This document shows positions 35,413-44,570 of a DNA stretch of 64,000 bases, in pieces. How positions within the stretch are numbered: position 1 is the first letter of the stretch; the number at the start of each line of letters is the position of its first letter. The stretch is taken from NCBI GenBank assembly GCA_002429085.1, contig DIYR01000166.1:34341-98340 (forward strand), read 5' to 3'. Origin of the DNA: Flavobacteriales bacterium UBA6049. Its GTDB lineage: Bacteria > Bacteroidota > Bacteroidia > Flavobacteriales_G > Salibacteraceae. The notes below the pieces were generated by a model. The model did no database searches. It was not told where the DNA came from and saw nothing but the letters and a program-made list of their open reading frames with translations. Made by a program: the position numbers and the translations under genes.

Positions 35413-37857
35413 ATGATACCCAGTTCTGGACAACGATTAGTTGAAGAATGGTTTGCTTCTAAAGATTGGAAAGCATTTCCCTTTCAGAAAGAAGCATGGC
35501 AGGCTTATGAACAGGGTGAACATGGAATGGTGAATGCACCTACTGGTTCGGGTAAGACTTACTCTTTGATGGGAGCAATTCTTGGCCATTATCTAACCCA
35601 TCAATATCCTAATAACCCAAAAGGACTTCAAGTAATTTGGATTACACCTATTCGGGCTTTGGCTAAGGAGATTTCTCAAGCCAGTGAGCGAATGATAAGC
35701 GGATTAGGGATTGATTGGACTGTTGGTGTACGAACAGGAGACACTTCAACAGCTCAAAGGGCAAAGCAGAAAAAGAATATGCCCAACGTTTTAATCACTA
35801 CGCCAGAAAGTTTGCACTTACTGCTAGCTCAAAAAAACTACCCCACTTTATTTAAGCATTTACAATGTATAGTATGCGATGAGTGGCATGAGTTGATGGG
35901 GTCTAAACGTGGTGTTCAAATGGAGTTGGGCTTATCTCGTTTAAAAACAATATCTCCTTCATTGCGCATTTGGGGAATATCTGCAACCATTGGCAATATG
36001 GATCAGTCTATGCAGGTACTGTTAGGAGATTGGTATAGCACAAAACCAACTAGATTCATTAAAGCCAATATTCAAAAAGAGTTAGAGGTAGTAAGTGTGC
36101 TGCCGCCCGAGGTAGAGAATTTTCCTTGGAGTGGGCATTTAGGGATTAAGTTGTTAGAATACGTGGTACCTATCTTGAAGAAGAGTAAAACCACGCTGAT
36201 ATTCACGAACACACGGAATCAATGCGAGGTATGGTATCAGCGTATTTTAGATATAGTTCCTGAATTAGCTGGGCAAATTGCCATGCACCATGGTAGCATT
36301 TCGCGTGAATTACGCGAGTGGGTAGAAGATGCGCTGCATGATGAAAAATTAAAGGCTGTAGTTTGTACGTCAAGTTTAGATCTTGGAGTTGATTTTCGCC
36401 CGGTAGAAACCATTATTCAAATTGGCGGGCCAAAGGGTGTTGCTCGTTTTGCGCAGCGCGCAGGAAGAAGTGGACACCGTCCAGGGGCCAAAAGCACTAT
36501 CTACTTTGTGCCCACACATTCTTTGGAACTAATTGAAGCGGCTGCACTGCGACATAGCATAGAGCAAGGAGAAATGGAGTCGCGTATTCCATATATCCGA
36601 AGTTTCGACACCTTAGTTCAATACCTGACCACTATTGCAGTAAGCGATGGATTTTTTCCAGATGAAATTTACAAGGAGGTAAAAAGCACCTTTTGTTTTT
36701 CAAGCATTGATGAAAACGAATGGAATTGGTGCCTCAGATTCATCACCACTGGTGGCGAGAGTCTGCATAGCTACGATGAGTATAAAAAGGTCGAAATTCA
36801 AGAAACAGGCTTGTATAAAGTTACTTCTAGAAGAACAGCCATGCGCCATCGCTTACAGATAGGAACTATTGTTTCTGATGCTATGCTTACCGTTAAGTTT
36901 GCTAAAGGTGGTAGACTCGGAACCATTGAAGAGTCCTTTGTTTCTAAACTTGCTCCAGGTGATGTTTTCTGGTTTGCGGGAAGGAGTTTAGAAATGGTGC
37001 GAATTAAAGAAATGGTGGTTCAGGTAAAAGCCAGTAAAGAAAAAACTGGGAAAGTGCCCGCTTGGCAAGGAGGTCGTATGCCATTGAGTAGTAACCTCTC
37101 TACCGCTTTACGGTTCAAATTAAATGAAGCCATTTTAGGAACAGGAAGCGATATAGAACTAACCACTATTCAGCCCTTACTAGATTTTCAACGAAAGCGA
37201 AGTCACGTACCAGCTCAAAACGAATTCTTGATAGAGAACTTTGAAACCAAAGAAGGCTATCATACCGTGATGTACCCTTTTGATGGTCGCTTTGTGCATG
37301 AAGGAATTGTGAGTTTATTGGCTTATAGAATTAGTTTAATTCAACCCATTTCATTTTCCATTGCGTTAAATGATTATGGCTTTGAGTTAGTATCTGATCA
37401 ACCTATTCCAGTTCAAGAAATAATAGACAACGATTTATTTACTACCGATCATTTAATGGATGATATCCAGAATAGTGTAAATGCCTCTGAAATGGCTCGA
37501 AGGCGATTCCGTGAGATTGCTGGAATTAGTGGTTTGGTATTTAAAGGGTATCCCGGTAACGTTAAAAAAGATCGACATCTTCAGTCATCTGCTCAACTCT
37601 TTTTTGATGTGTTTAGAGATTATGAACCTAGCAACTTACTCTTTAAGCAAGCATTTGATGAGGCACTAGAGTTTCAACTAGAATTTACCCGTTTACGAGC
37701 CGCATTAGAACGCATCAATCAACAAACGTTTGTGGTAACTAATCCAGAGAAGCCTACCCCTTTTGCTTTTCCTATTATGGTAGATCGTTTGCGCGAACGC
37801 TTTGTGGCCGAGAGTTTAGAAGATCGCATTCAAAAAATGAAACTCCAGTTTAGTTAA
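35413..37857 (+). CDS. Ligase-associated DNA-repair DEXH-box helicase (Lhr-like)
   Basis: 814 residues, SF2 helicase. Walker A APTGSGKT (42-49), motif Ia TPIRALAKE, DEWH box (156-159), motif III SATIG, motif IV region IFTNTRNQCE, SLDLGVDFRP and motif VI QRAGRSGHRPG, then the long Lhr-type C-terminal half (winged helix and beta-rich domain; FHEG/FDGRFVHEG region near 620). Size and layout match the helicase of the ligase-associated DNA damage response set (helicase, exonuclease, ATP-dependent ligase, PdeM phosphoesterase). PdeM follows after 20 bases, but the ligase and exonuclease are not here. Presumed ATP-dependent repair helicase in the cytoplasm. Confidence 0.93.
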   Translation: MIPSSGQRLVEEWFASKDWKAFPFQKEAWQAYEQGEHGMVNAPTGSGKTYSLMGAILGHYLTHQYPNNPKGLQVIWITPIRALAKEISQASERMISGLGIDWTVGVRTGDTSTAQRAKQKKNMPNVLITTPESLHLLLAQKNYPTLFKHLQCIVCDEWHELMGSKRGVQMELGLSRLKTISPSLRIWGISATIGNMDQSMQVLLGDWYSTKPTRFIKANIQKELEVVSVLPPEVENFPWSGHLGIKLLEYVVPILKKSKTTLIFTNTRNQCEVWYQRILDIVPELAGQIAMHHGSISRELREWVEDALHDEKLKAVVCTSSLDLGVDFRPVETIIQIGGPKGVARFAQRAGRSGHRPGAKSTIYFVPTHSLELIEAAALRHSIEQGEMESRIPYIRSFDTLVQYLTTIAVSDGFFPDEIYKEVKSTFCFSSIDENEWNWCLRFITTGGESLHSYDEYKKVEIQETGLYKVTSRRTAMRHRLQIGTIVSDAMLTVKFAKGGRLGTIEESFVSKLAPGDVFWFAGRSLEMVRIKEMVVQVKASKEKTGKVPAWQGGRMPLSSNLSTALRFKLNEAILGTGSDIELTTIQPLLDFQRKRSHVPAQNEFLIENFETKEGYHTVMYPFDGRFVHEGIVSLLAYRISLIQPISFSIALNDYGFELVSDQPIPVQEIIDNDLFTTDHLMDDIQNSVNASEMARRRFREIAGISGLVFKGYPGNVKKDRHLQSSAQLFFDVFRDYEPSNLLFKQAFDEALEFQLEFTRLRAALERINQQTFVVTNPEKPTPFAFPIMVDRLRERFVAESLEDRIQKMKLQFS

Positions 37858-37877
37858 TCAGCCTTATTTTGTAGGCC

Positions 37878-38537
37878 ATGCAAGTTGATCTTTCACCGTG
37901 GCTTAAAGAAGAGTTTGTGCTAGATGCGCGTAAAGCTGTTTACTGGCCAGCTCAGGCAATGCTGATTGTGAGTGATTGGCATTTGGGAAAGGTGAGCCAT
38001 TTTAGAAAGAATGGAATTGGAGTTCCCAGTCATTTGCGGTTTAAAGGCATGATAGATTTTGATTCCTTAATGAAAGATTATCGTCCGCAGCAGGTGGTGT
38101 TTTTAGGCGATTTATTTCATTCTGATTATAATTTGGAATGGGAAGAATTTGGGCGATTTATTTCTGGATTTGAAGGAGTAGATTTCACCTTAGTAGAAGG
38201 AAACCATGATATTCTGCATCCTGCTCAATATGCCAAGTTTGGAATAACTGTAAAACGTGGTATTTGGAAAGTAGGCAATGTTGTTTTTAGTCACGAACCG
38301 TTAGAAGACGAATTCGAAGGGTACAACTTGTGCGGGCATATTCACCCAGGAGTGCGCATGACTGGAAAAGGAAAACAATCTATCAGGCTCTCGTGCTTTC
38401 ACTTTACGAAACAGCAAGGCATACTACCAGCATTTGGAGAGTTTACTGGCAAATATGTGTTGAAACCCAAAAAATCAGATAGAGTATTTGTGTGTGCAGA
38501 TAAACAGGTTGTTGAGGTGGGTTTAAAAAAGAATTAG
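37878..38537 (+). CDS. pdeM: Ligase-associated DNA damage response endonuclease PdeM
   Basis: 219 residues, calcineurin-like metallophosphoesterase. All metal-binding blocks are present in order: SDWHLGK (about 32), FLGDLFHS (about 75), VEGNHDIL (about 105), SHEPL and LCGHIHPG (about 152-158). This family is genetically tied to the Lhr-like helicase beside it and to an ATP-dependent DNA ligase elsewhere; it probably nicks or trims damaged DNA ends. It lies 20 bases after the helicase stop, clearly co-transcribed. Confidence 0.9.
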   Translation: MQVDLSPWLKEEFVLDARKAVYWPAQAMLIVSDWHLGKVSHFRKNGIGVPSHLRFKGMIDFDSLMKDYRPQQVVFLGDLFHSDYNLEWEEFGRFISGFEGVDFTLVEGNHDILHPAQYAKFGITVKRGIWKVGNVVFSHEPLEDEFEGYNLCGHIHPGVRMTGKGKQSIRLSCFHFTKQQGILPAFGEFTGKYVLKPKKSDRVFVCADKQVVEVGLKKN

Positions 38538-38556
38538 TTAGTAAAATTGAATAATT

Positions 38557-38964
38557 GTGAAATTCAAAAACCTTGATAGAAAGACAAAGTACATTTTAAT
38601 AATTCAAGCAATAGGAATGTTAATGGGTGCTTCAACCCATTTACAATGGGTGATTAATAATGGTTTTCTTTCGGACAAATACAACGCACCTTTCTTGACA
38701 AGAATATTTTGGGATAGCTTAACTTTTCTCGACCCACTAGCAGCGTTTCTGCTTATTTTAAGACCTCGAAAGGGATTAATCTTGACTTTGGCAATTATTA
38801 CACTAGATGTAATCCATAATAACTTGTTTTATATGGACGAACTTTACATTAAATCTCCTTCACTAAAAGTTTGGTTTCAAAGATATTGGATGATTTTAGG
38901 GCAGATTATATTTGGGCTCTTCGTCTGTTTGACGTTCAAGGAGAATTACAAGAATACTCAATAA
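38557..38964 (+). CDS. Four-helix membrane protein, function unknown (GTG start)
   Basis: 135 residues from a GTG at 38557, 19 bases after pdeM. Four hydrophobic segments (about 12-32, 50-68, 73-90, 113-130) are joined by short charged loops; the tail is basic and polar. No family recognised. The N-terminus KFKNLDRKTKYI is cytoplasm-like. Its position behind the helicase/PdeM pair may be incidental. The first in-frame ATG lies well inside helix 1, which favours the GTG. Confidence 0.65.
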   Translation: MKFKNLDRKTKYILIIQAIGMLMGASTHLQWVINNGFLSDKYNAPFLTRIFWDSLTFLDPLAAFLLILRPRKGLILTLAIITLDVIHNNLFYMDELYIKSPSLKVWFQRYWMILGQIIFGLFVCLTFKENYKNTQ

Positions 38965-39078
38965 ACTGGTCGATAGAATAGAACTAAATCTACTTGACTT
39001 ATCTGCACTATATTTTGTTCAAGCACTGAAACGAAGCTCTATTATATCTTTAACTTCTAGACCTTTTACGTCATACAA

Positions 39079-40212
39079 TCACTCAATAATCAATCGCTCT
39101 GTATTATAGCCATCTATACGGATAAGGTATGTACCCGATTTAAGATTGGATGTATATAATTCAATAACATTCTCAGACGTTCTACTTTGATTTACATCAA
39201 CTACTCGTCCAGATAAATCCATCACTTGTATAGTGTGATCTCCTGATTTTTCAAGTTGTATGGTTACTCTATTGGATGCAGGGTTTGGATAAACAGTCAA
39301 TTGAAGCTTGTTTGCTGAAACAAGGTTGATGATATTGGTGCTTATTGAAGTGTCTGTTCTAGAGATGAGCCTAACAATGCCTCTGTCGTATTCTGAAATA
39401 AGAATAGAGTCATCAGAAATAGCATAAATACCATTCGGATTAAAGAAAGTAGCTGAGTCTAACGATCCATTCACATGTCCTGTTACACCAGAAATACCAG
39501 CAATTACTTCAACATCGTCTGTTTGATTGGTATGCACTTCAAGAACTTGATGATGATTATATGCAGTCGCAAAAAGTGATGTGTCTGTACAAGAAATAAA
39601 TCCAATCCATTTGGTGCCTGCTGTTGTTGCAGGCAGGGTGGCAACATATTCCATCTGCCCACCAGTAATATTAAATACTTCGCTGTTATTGAAGTTGGCA
39701 ACAAAGTACTCGTCAGTTGCCGCCATATAAGAAATACCAATTGGAGCATTTAAACGAAAATCTATTACATAATCTGTATATGTTCCAGTTGGGTCAAGCT
39801 TGTAAATTTTATCGTTTGTCCAATCGGTAACAAGTAAGGTATCTGAGTTGTTAAAATGAACCATTCCTCCGGGGCTAGGAATACTAATGGTATCAATTGC
39901 TTGAGCAGTTAAGGTGTTATACACAACAATTCTATTTCCACTTGGGTCTGCAACAAATAGATTACCATTTCTGTGCACAAGTAGTCCGTTTGCAGTGGTT
40001 AATCCCGTAGCAAATTCTTCTACATTCCCTTGAAGATCAAATCTGTAAATGTTGCCTTGCGTAAAGCTAGAACCATAGAAGTATTGGCTTCCATCATAGG
40101 TTAGCCCATCATTAATGTCTATTCCATTTGAGTCTATAATACTTGAAACACCTTGTGAAAAACACAAGAAACTCAGCAAGATGGTAGATAGGGTTACAAC
40201 TAGTTTTTTCAT
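39079..40212 (-). CDS. Secreted NHL/SMP-30-type beta-propeller with T9SS tail, copy 1
   Basis: 377 residues, signal peptide ending at CFSQG. Repeating strands of NHL or SMP-30 type make a probable six-bladed propeller (LTYDGSQYFYGSSFTQGNIY, NGLLVHRNGNLFVADPSGNR, GMVHFNNSDTLLVTDWTNDK, ISYMAATDEYFVANFNNS, HVNGSLDSATFFNPNGIYAI). The last 75 residues are a T9SS type A domain (TVYPNPASNRV). Substrate or partner unknown; propellers of this kind bind sugars, proteins or small lactones. A 23-bp element identical to one before its paralogue lies upstream, at the same distance from a -7-like box. Confidence 0.87.
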   Translation of the reverse strand: MKKLVVTLSTILLSFLCFSQGVSSIIDSNGIDINDGLTYDGSQYFYGSSFTQGNIYRFDLQGNVEEFATGLTTANGLLVHRNGNLFVADPSGNRIVVYNTLTAQAIDTISIPSPGGMVHFNNSDTLLVTDWTNDKIYKLDPTGTYTDYVIDFRLNAPIGISYMAATDEYFVANFNNSEVFNITGGQMEYVATLPATTAGTKWIGFISCTDTSLFATAYNHHQVLEVHTNQTDDVEVIAGISGVTGHVNGSLDSATFFNPNGIYAISDDSILISEYDRGIVRLISRTDTSISTNIINLVSANKLQLTVYPNPASNRVTIQLEKSGDHTIQVMDLSGRVVDVNQSRTSENVIELYTSNLKSGTYLIRIDGYNTERLIIE

Positions 40213-40244
40213 GGATCCGTGTAGTATTAAAGATTAGGTGAATA

Positions 40245-40290
40245 CAAATAGAGTTGATGTTTCATTCAAAAGATTGTAAAAATGGAAACC
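40245..40290 (-). promoter_or_regulatory. Promoter with 23-bp shared operator-like element, NHL gene 1
   Basis: The 23 bases 40268-40290 are identical to 41544-41566. On the minus strand this element is followed, after exactly 15 bases, by TCTATTTG (40252-40245; 7 of 8 with TAnnTTTG). The box ends 32 bases before the ATG. The second NHL gene has the same element, 15-base gap and -7-like box. An activator site next to the -33 region is the simplest reading. Confidence 0.6.
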
Positions 40291-40339
40291 ACCTTTTTTA
40301 GGTATCTACAACCAGTTGTACTGTCTAGAGCTTTAAATC

Positions 40340-41503
40340 TTAATTGCTCTTCAGGACTTTGTGAATTTCGAAGCTTCCATCAGTAAAAATCACTTTTACA
40401 AATAGCGTTTCAGTAGAAAAGTTCTTTGTGATGGTGTTTGAGATAGAGGTTGTTAACTCATCACTGAAATGAGTGTAGAGCAGTTGTCCTTTGCTGTTGG
40501 TAATTACTACTTGATCTATAGACACAGTACCTCTGTTTTCGATTTGAAGGGCACTTCCCGGCATTAATGGATTGGGATATACGTGAGATTTACTATTTCC
40601 TAAATCAGTTGTTGCAAAATCAGAGAGCCCTATAGGATCTGATGGGTTCATGACGATTCTTCTCAAGCGATTTATTCCACCTGCTTCCGAAACATAAAGT
40701 GTGTCTTCTGTAAGTGAAAATGTGAGACCTAAAGTTGCTTCGAAAAGAGCATTCGAAATCGGACCATCTTGATATCCTGAAGAAGAACCAGCAAAAACAC
40801 TAACCGCTCCATCTTTTGTGATTTTTAGAATTTGATGATCTGATGGGGACGCTCCATAAATGCAAGAATCACTTGAGTTGTATACCATGTTGGCTACACC
40901 AACTGGAAGGCTTACCCAAAACTGTAAAGTGCTATCTGCAGCGTTGATCTTATAAAGATTAGAATTTGAGTGAACTACAAGTTGCCTTTCATGATTCCAA
41001 GTAATTGCTTGTGGCCTGTATAAGGCAGATGTATCAATATACGTCCAAGAATTACCCGAAGGACTGATTTTTGTGATAGTATGGCCAGCATATTGAGGGG
41101 CATTTCCCCAGTTTGTAACGTATACATAGCCGTTTGAATCTGTTTCAATTCCCCCTGGTCCATCAAGACCAGTAGCTAGCGTAGTAAGAACACCAGAGTT
41201 TAAGTTATAAGCAGAAATTCGATCAGTATCATAATTAGTAATGCACAAAACGCTGTCACTTAAAAACTCAACATCAGTAGGGCCCGTTAAGCCAGTTATG
41301 TAATCTGGAATAAACGTATCAGAAATAGGAGTATACCTTCCTACTACAAATCCAGCCAAACCTCCTGAAGTTGTATAAACATTTCCATGCCGATCGATAC
41401 ACATACCGTCTGCAATGCTTGGGCTTGAAAGAACAGTTTCTACTATTTGCCCTCTAGAATTAAAGCATAAGAGTACTAGGAGAGAAAAGACAAATGACTT
41501 CAT
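40340..41503 (-). CDS. Secreted NHL-type beta-propeller with T9SS tail, copy 2
   Basis: 387 residues, signal peptide (FSLLVLLCFNSRGQ). NHL-like strands: GMCIDRHGNVYTTSGGL, GPTDVEFLSDSVLCITNYDT, GIETDSNGYVYVTNWGN, VFAGSSSGYQDGPISNALF, the last a typical NHL pattern seen also in copy 1. The C-terminal 80 residues form a T9SS domain (HVYPNPLMPGS). It is a diverged paralogue of its neighbour. The AraC-family regulator ends 63 bases upstream, and the intervening DNA carries the 23-bp element and a TACTTTCG box. Confidence 0.86.
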   Translation of the reverse strand: MKSFVFSLLVLLCFNSRGQIVETVLSSPSIADGMCIDRHGNVYTTSGGLAGFVVGRYTPISDTFIPDYITGLTGPTDVEFLSDSVLCITNYDTDRISAYNLNSGVLTTLATGLDGPGGIETDSNGYVYVTNWGNAPQYAGHTITKISPSGNSWTYIDTSALYRPQAITWNHERQLVVHSNSNLYKINAADSTLQFWVSLPVGVANMVYNSSDSCIYGASPSDHQILKITKDGAVSVFAGSSSGYQDGPISNALFEATLGLTFSLTEDTLYVSEAGGINRLRRIVMNPSDPIGLSDFATTDLGNSKSHVYPNPLMPGSALQIENRGTVSIDQVVITNSKGQLLYTHFSDELTTSISNTITKNFSTETLFVKVIFTDGSFEIHKVLKSN

Positions 41504-41520
41504 ACGATTGAGTTAGATGT

Positions 41521-41566
41521 CGAAAGTAAAGAGGGGGAAAATGAAAAGATTGTAAAAATGGAAACC
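41521..41566 (-). promoter_or_regulatory. Promoter with 23-bp shared operator-like element, NHL gene 2
   Basis: Bases 41544-41566 repeat 40268-40290 exactly. On the minus strand, 15 bases further on, lies TACTTTCG (41528-41521; 7 of 8 with TAnnTTTG), 17 bases before the ATG. The element abuts the stop codon of the AraC-family gene. Confidence 0.6.
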
Positions 41567-42307
41567 TTACATAGGATCGAAAAAACCGCTGAATCGTTTG
41601 TCTATCTTATCACAAACTAGCTGAAGTGAAGTTGAGTTTGACTTAAAGAATTGACTAGGCGTTAAACCTAGGTGGGTGCGAAAACTCCTGATACAATGTG
41701 CTTGATCAAAAAATCCTGCCTCTAACGAAGATTGCGATGAAGAGTTGGATTTAGCATAGTGAGAGATAAACGTATTCATTTGCCAAATAGAAGCAAGCTG
41801 CTTGAAGCCTACACCCAGTTTTTTAGCGTAAACTTTTCCTAAGGCTTGTCTTGAAATGCCATAATCGCTGCAAATAGCATCTATGGAGATATTTCCTTTA
41901 CTATGAAGGACAAGGTTAACGAGGTTTGCTAAATTATTTTGGCGCTTAATGTGCTGACTAACAGATTCTTCTATACGAAATAAGGCGTCTTGAGAACAGT
42001 GATCTTTGAGCAAGTTCAGATCTCTAGAAAATGATTGAAAATCTTCAGTAAATGAATAAAATGGTTTCAATCTGATGATGAGTACATCTGAAGCGCAGTT
42101 TAAAGACTTATAGCTTCTACTTAAGGGAAGTAGTGTATTTCCGCTTAGTAAATCAGATTCTATATGAATATGATCTCGTAATGTTCCATTTCCAATAACT
42201 ATGGATGCGGTGCCATCAGGAATCAAATGATAAGTGGCTCCAGCACACACAAAGTCGTAAGACTCTACAATATTGGTTGTAATGGTTGGATTTAGAGATT
42301 CATACAT
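41567..42307 (-). CDS. AraC-family transcriptional regulator
   Basis: 246 residues. The C-terminal 100 form two helix-turn-helix motifs (ISIDAICSDYGISRQALGKVYAKKLG; SSLEAGFFDQAHCIRSFRTHLGLTPSQFF), the AraC signature. The N-terminal half (AGATYHLIPDGTASIVIGN) resembles the DUF6597-type sensor domain found before some AraC DNA-binding domains; the ligand is unknown. It sits directly upstream of the two NHL/T9SS genes, whose promoters share a 23-bp element, so it is the obvious candidate regulator for them. That link is inference. Confidence 0.88.
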   Translation of the reverse strand: MYESLNPTITTNIVESYDFVCAGATYHLIPDGTASIVIGNGTLRDHIHIESDLLSGNTLLPLSRSYKSLNCASDVLIIRLKPFYSFTEDFQSFSRDLNLLKDHCSQDALFRIEESVSQHIKRQNNLANLVNLVLHSKGNISIDAICSDYGISRQALGKVYAKKLGVGFKQLASIWQMNTFISHYAKSNSSSQSSLEAGFFDQAHCIRSFRTHLGLTPSQFFKSNSTSLQLVCDKIDKRFSGFFDPM

Positions 42308-42429
42308 TTCTCAAAAAGACACAAAACCTAAATAGCTCAATGCTAAGATTTAGATTTCGGTCTTATTGCAATGACTTTCGTAACCAACAAGTTACTCTTG
42401 GGTTAGAGCTTCTATTAGAAAGGTATAGA

Positions 42430-42858
42430 TCAGTCTATGGTAGCAATACACTTCAACTCTATGGCAATTGGAGTTGGCAAAGAATTGATTTCAACTGTTG
42501 TTCTACAAGGCTGATTGTCTTTGAAATACTCTGCGTAAATTTTGTTGTAGGTTTTAAAATCACGTTTCATATTCACCAAGAAAACAGTAACATCAACTAG
42601 GTTATCCCAACTAGATCCAGAAGCTTCTAATACGGCTCTTACGTTATCGAAAACAGATCGACATTGAGCTTCAAAATCAAACTCTTCAAAATTACCATTG
42701 TGGTCTAATTTTAATCCTGGTACACCAGAGTCGTTAGCATCAGATCCAGCCGTTCTTGGCCCTACACCCGATAGAAATAATAAGTTGCCCACTTTACGAG
42801 CGTGTGGATATAACCCTACAGGTTTTGGAGCCTTATCGGCATTAATTTTTTCAGACAT
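42430..42858 (-). CDS. RidA-family protein, 2-aminomuconate-deaminase-like
   Basis: 142 residues, full RidA (YjgF/UK114) fold. GLYPHARKVGNLLFLSGVGP and the C-terminal RTTVEINSLPTPIAIELKCIA hold the conserved active-site Arg and Pro-rich loop. RidA proteins hydrolyse reactive enamines and imines; the length and the PHARKVGNLLFLSG start resemble the 2-aminomuconate deaminase subgroup of the kynurenine pathway, though no other kynurenine gene is here. It follows the symporter stop-to-start by only 4 bases, so it belongs to the PIG-L/symporter transcript. Confidence 0.88.
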   Translation of the reverse strand: MSEKINADKAPKPVGLYPHARKVGNLLFLSGVGPRTAGSDANDSGVPGLKLDHNGNFEEFDFEAQCRSVFDNVRAVLEASGSSWDNLVDVTVFLVNMKRDFKTYNKIYAEYFKDNQPCRTTVEINSLPTPIAIELKCIATID

Positions 42859-42862
42859 ATTG

Positions 42863-44569
42863 TTAGATTTTAGATTCTTGTGGGTTGGGCAATAATAGCT
42901 GTGTGATAAATGAAATCAATACCACAACTAAACAACCCAATACATTGTACCAAAGGTAGCTGATGTCGATTAGCTTAAATACCGTTAAAAGATGAAGTGT
43001 CAATACGAACAACTCTCCAACAATAGCTCCAATCAACACTGCACTGCCACCAACGCGCTTCAAGAAAAATGCTACAATGAAAACACCCAGAATGGTTCCG
43101 TAAAATAATGAGCCAAGTACGTTTACCAATTGAATAAGATTCTCAAATAAGTTGGCCGATAACGCTATTCCAATAGCTAACAAACCCCAAATAAGCGTGA
43201 AGAGTTTAGACATACGAACATCGTTTTCGTTGCTCGATTCTTTTTTACGCAGTCGTTTGTAATAATCAACCACAGTGGTACTTGCCAAGGCATTGAGTTC
43301 TCCTGCTGTACTGCTCATAGCAGCTGATAAAATTACAGCCAGCAATAAGCCAATAATTCCATGTGGTAAGTAGTTCAGGATAAACGTAAGGAATACATAA
43401 TCGGTGTCTTTTGTTTCAACAGAGCTATCGGCTTTTACCAAGAGTTCTTTCAGTTCACCTCTAATGTTTTCTCCTTTTTGATACGCTGCAGCCGCTTGTT
43501 CTGCCGCTTGTTCTTTTTCGGTGATGTTGGTGCTGGCAAGGTATTGCTCTAAATAGGCTTGTTTTTCGTTGTGAGCTTCGGCATACCGTTGCTCCTGAGC
43601 TTCTATGTCAGCGCGTAGTTCAGTAGCTTTTGCTCTTTCTAAACCAGGCTGATTAAAGAATGCAGGAGGTTGATTGAATTGATAGAATACAAACACCATA
43701 ATCCCAACAAACAAGATGAAGAATTGCATGGGGATCTTTAAGATGGCATTGAACAATAAGCCTAGCCTACTTTCGGTTACGCTTTTTCCACCCAAATAAC
43801 GCTGTACCTGAGACTGGTCGGTTCCGAAATAGGAGAGCGATAAAAAGAATCCTCCTAATAGGCCAGTCCATAAGGTGTAACGATTATCTAAATCGAAGGT
43901 GGTGTCCACTATTTCCATTTTACCCATAAAGCCAGCAATGTTTACGGCTTCAGTAAAACTTAATTCATCTGGCAAGTAATCTAAGATCAAGAAGAAAGCA
44001 ATGAACATCCCCAAGAAAATAACGCCCATTTGCCATTTCTGAGTCATGCTTACTGCCTTTGTACCACCGCTAACAGTGTAGATAATTACGAGAACACCAA
44101 CCAGTAAATTAGTAAACGTTAAGTTCCAGCCAAGTAAAGTAGAAAGTACAATAGCCGGTGCATAAATGGTGATTCCAGCTGCTAAGCCTCTAGAAATTAA
44201 GAAAAGCAAAGCCGTTATTAATCGAACACGGATATCGAATCGTTTTTCCAGGTATTCGTATGCGGTAAATACGTTGAGTTTATAGTACAGTGGTATGAAC
44301 ACAGCAGATATCACTACTACTGCCAAAGGCAAACCAAAGTAGAATTGCACGAAACCCATTCCACTTTCGTATGCTTGCCCAGGTGTACTTAAAAAAGTGA
44401 TGGCACTTGCTTGGGTTGCCATAATTGACAATCCAATGGTGTACCACTTCATAGAGTTGTCGCCCTTCAAGTAGCCACTCATACTGCTTTGTTGACGAGT
44501 TTTCCATGTTCCGTAGCCAACAATACCCAGTAAGGTTCCAAATAGAATAATCCAATCTACTAACTCCAT
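42863..44569 (-). CDS. Sodium:solute symporter (SSS family)
   Basis: 568 residues with about 13-14 transmembrane helices. Early helices carry IMATQASAITFLSTPGQAY, which fits the sodium-site helix of the family, and later LAVILSAAMSSTAGELNALAS, the second Na-site region. A charged coiled-coil insertion (about 295-385; AEAHNEKQAYLEQYLAS, EKEQAAEQAAAAYQ) lies between helices. Substrate unknown; its operon mate PIG-L deacetylase suggests a sugar or amino-sugar product. Begins 1 base after the stop of the 42-aa membrane protein. Confidence 0.92.
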   Translation of the reverse strand: MELVDWIILFGTLLGIVGYGTWKTRQQSSMSGYLKGDNSMKWYTIGLSIMATQASAITFLSTPGQAYESGMGFVQFYFGLPLAVVVISAVFIPLYYKLNVFTAYEYLEKRFDIRVRLITALLFLISRGLAAGITIYAPAIVLSTLLGWNLTFTNLLVGVLVIIYTVSGGTKAVSMTQKWQMGVIFLGMFIAFFLILDYLPDELSFTEAVNIAGFMGKMEIVDTTFDLDNRYTLWTGLLGGFFLSLSYFGTDQSQVQRYLGGKSVTESRLGLLFNAILKIPMQFFILFVGIMVFVFYQFNQPPAFFNQPGLERAKATELRADIEAQEQRYAEAHNEKQAYLEQYLASTNITEKEQAAEQAAAAYQKGENIRGELKELLVKADSSVETKDTDYVFLTFILNYLPHGIIGLLLAVILSAAMSSTAGELNALASTTVVDYYKRLRKKESSNENDVRMSKLFTLIWGLLAIGIALSANLFENLIQLVNVLGSLFYGTILGVFIVAFFLKRVGGSAVLIGAIVGELFVLTLHLLTVFKLIDISYLWYNVLGCLVVVLISFITQLLLPNPQESKI

Positions 44570-44570
44570 A

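Noticed and set aside
42286..42600. 104-aa plus-strand frame over the araC start and the RidA 3' end
   Set aside because: Overlaps two real genes on the other strand, with Cys/Phe/Arg-rich shadow composition.
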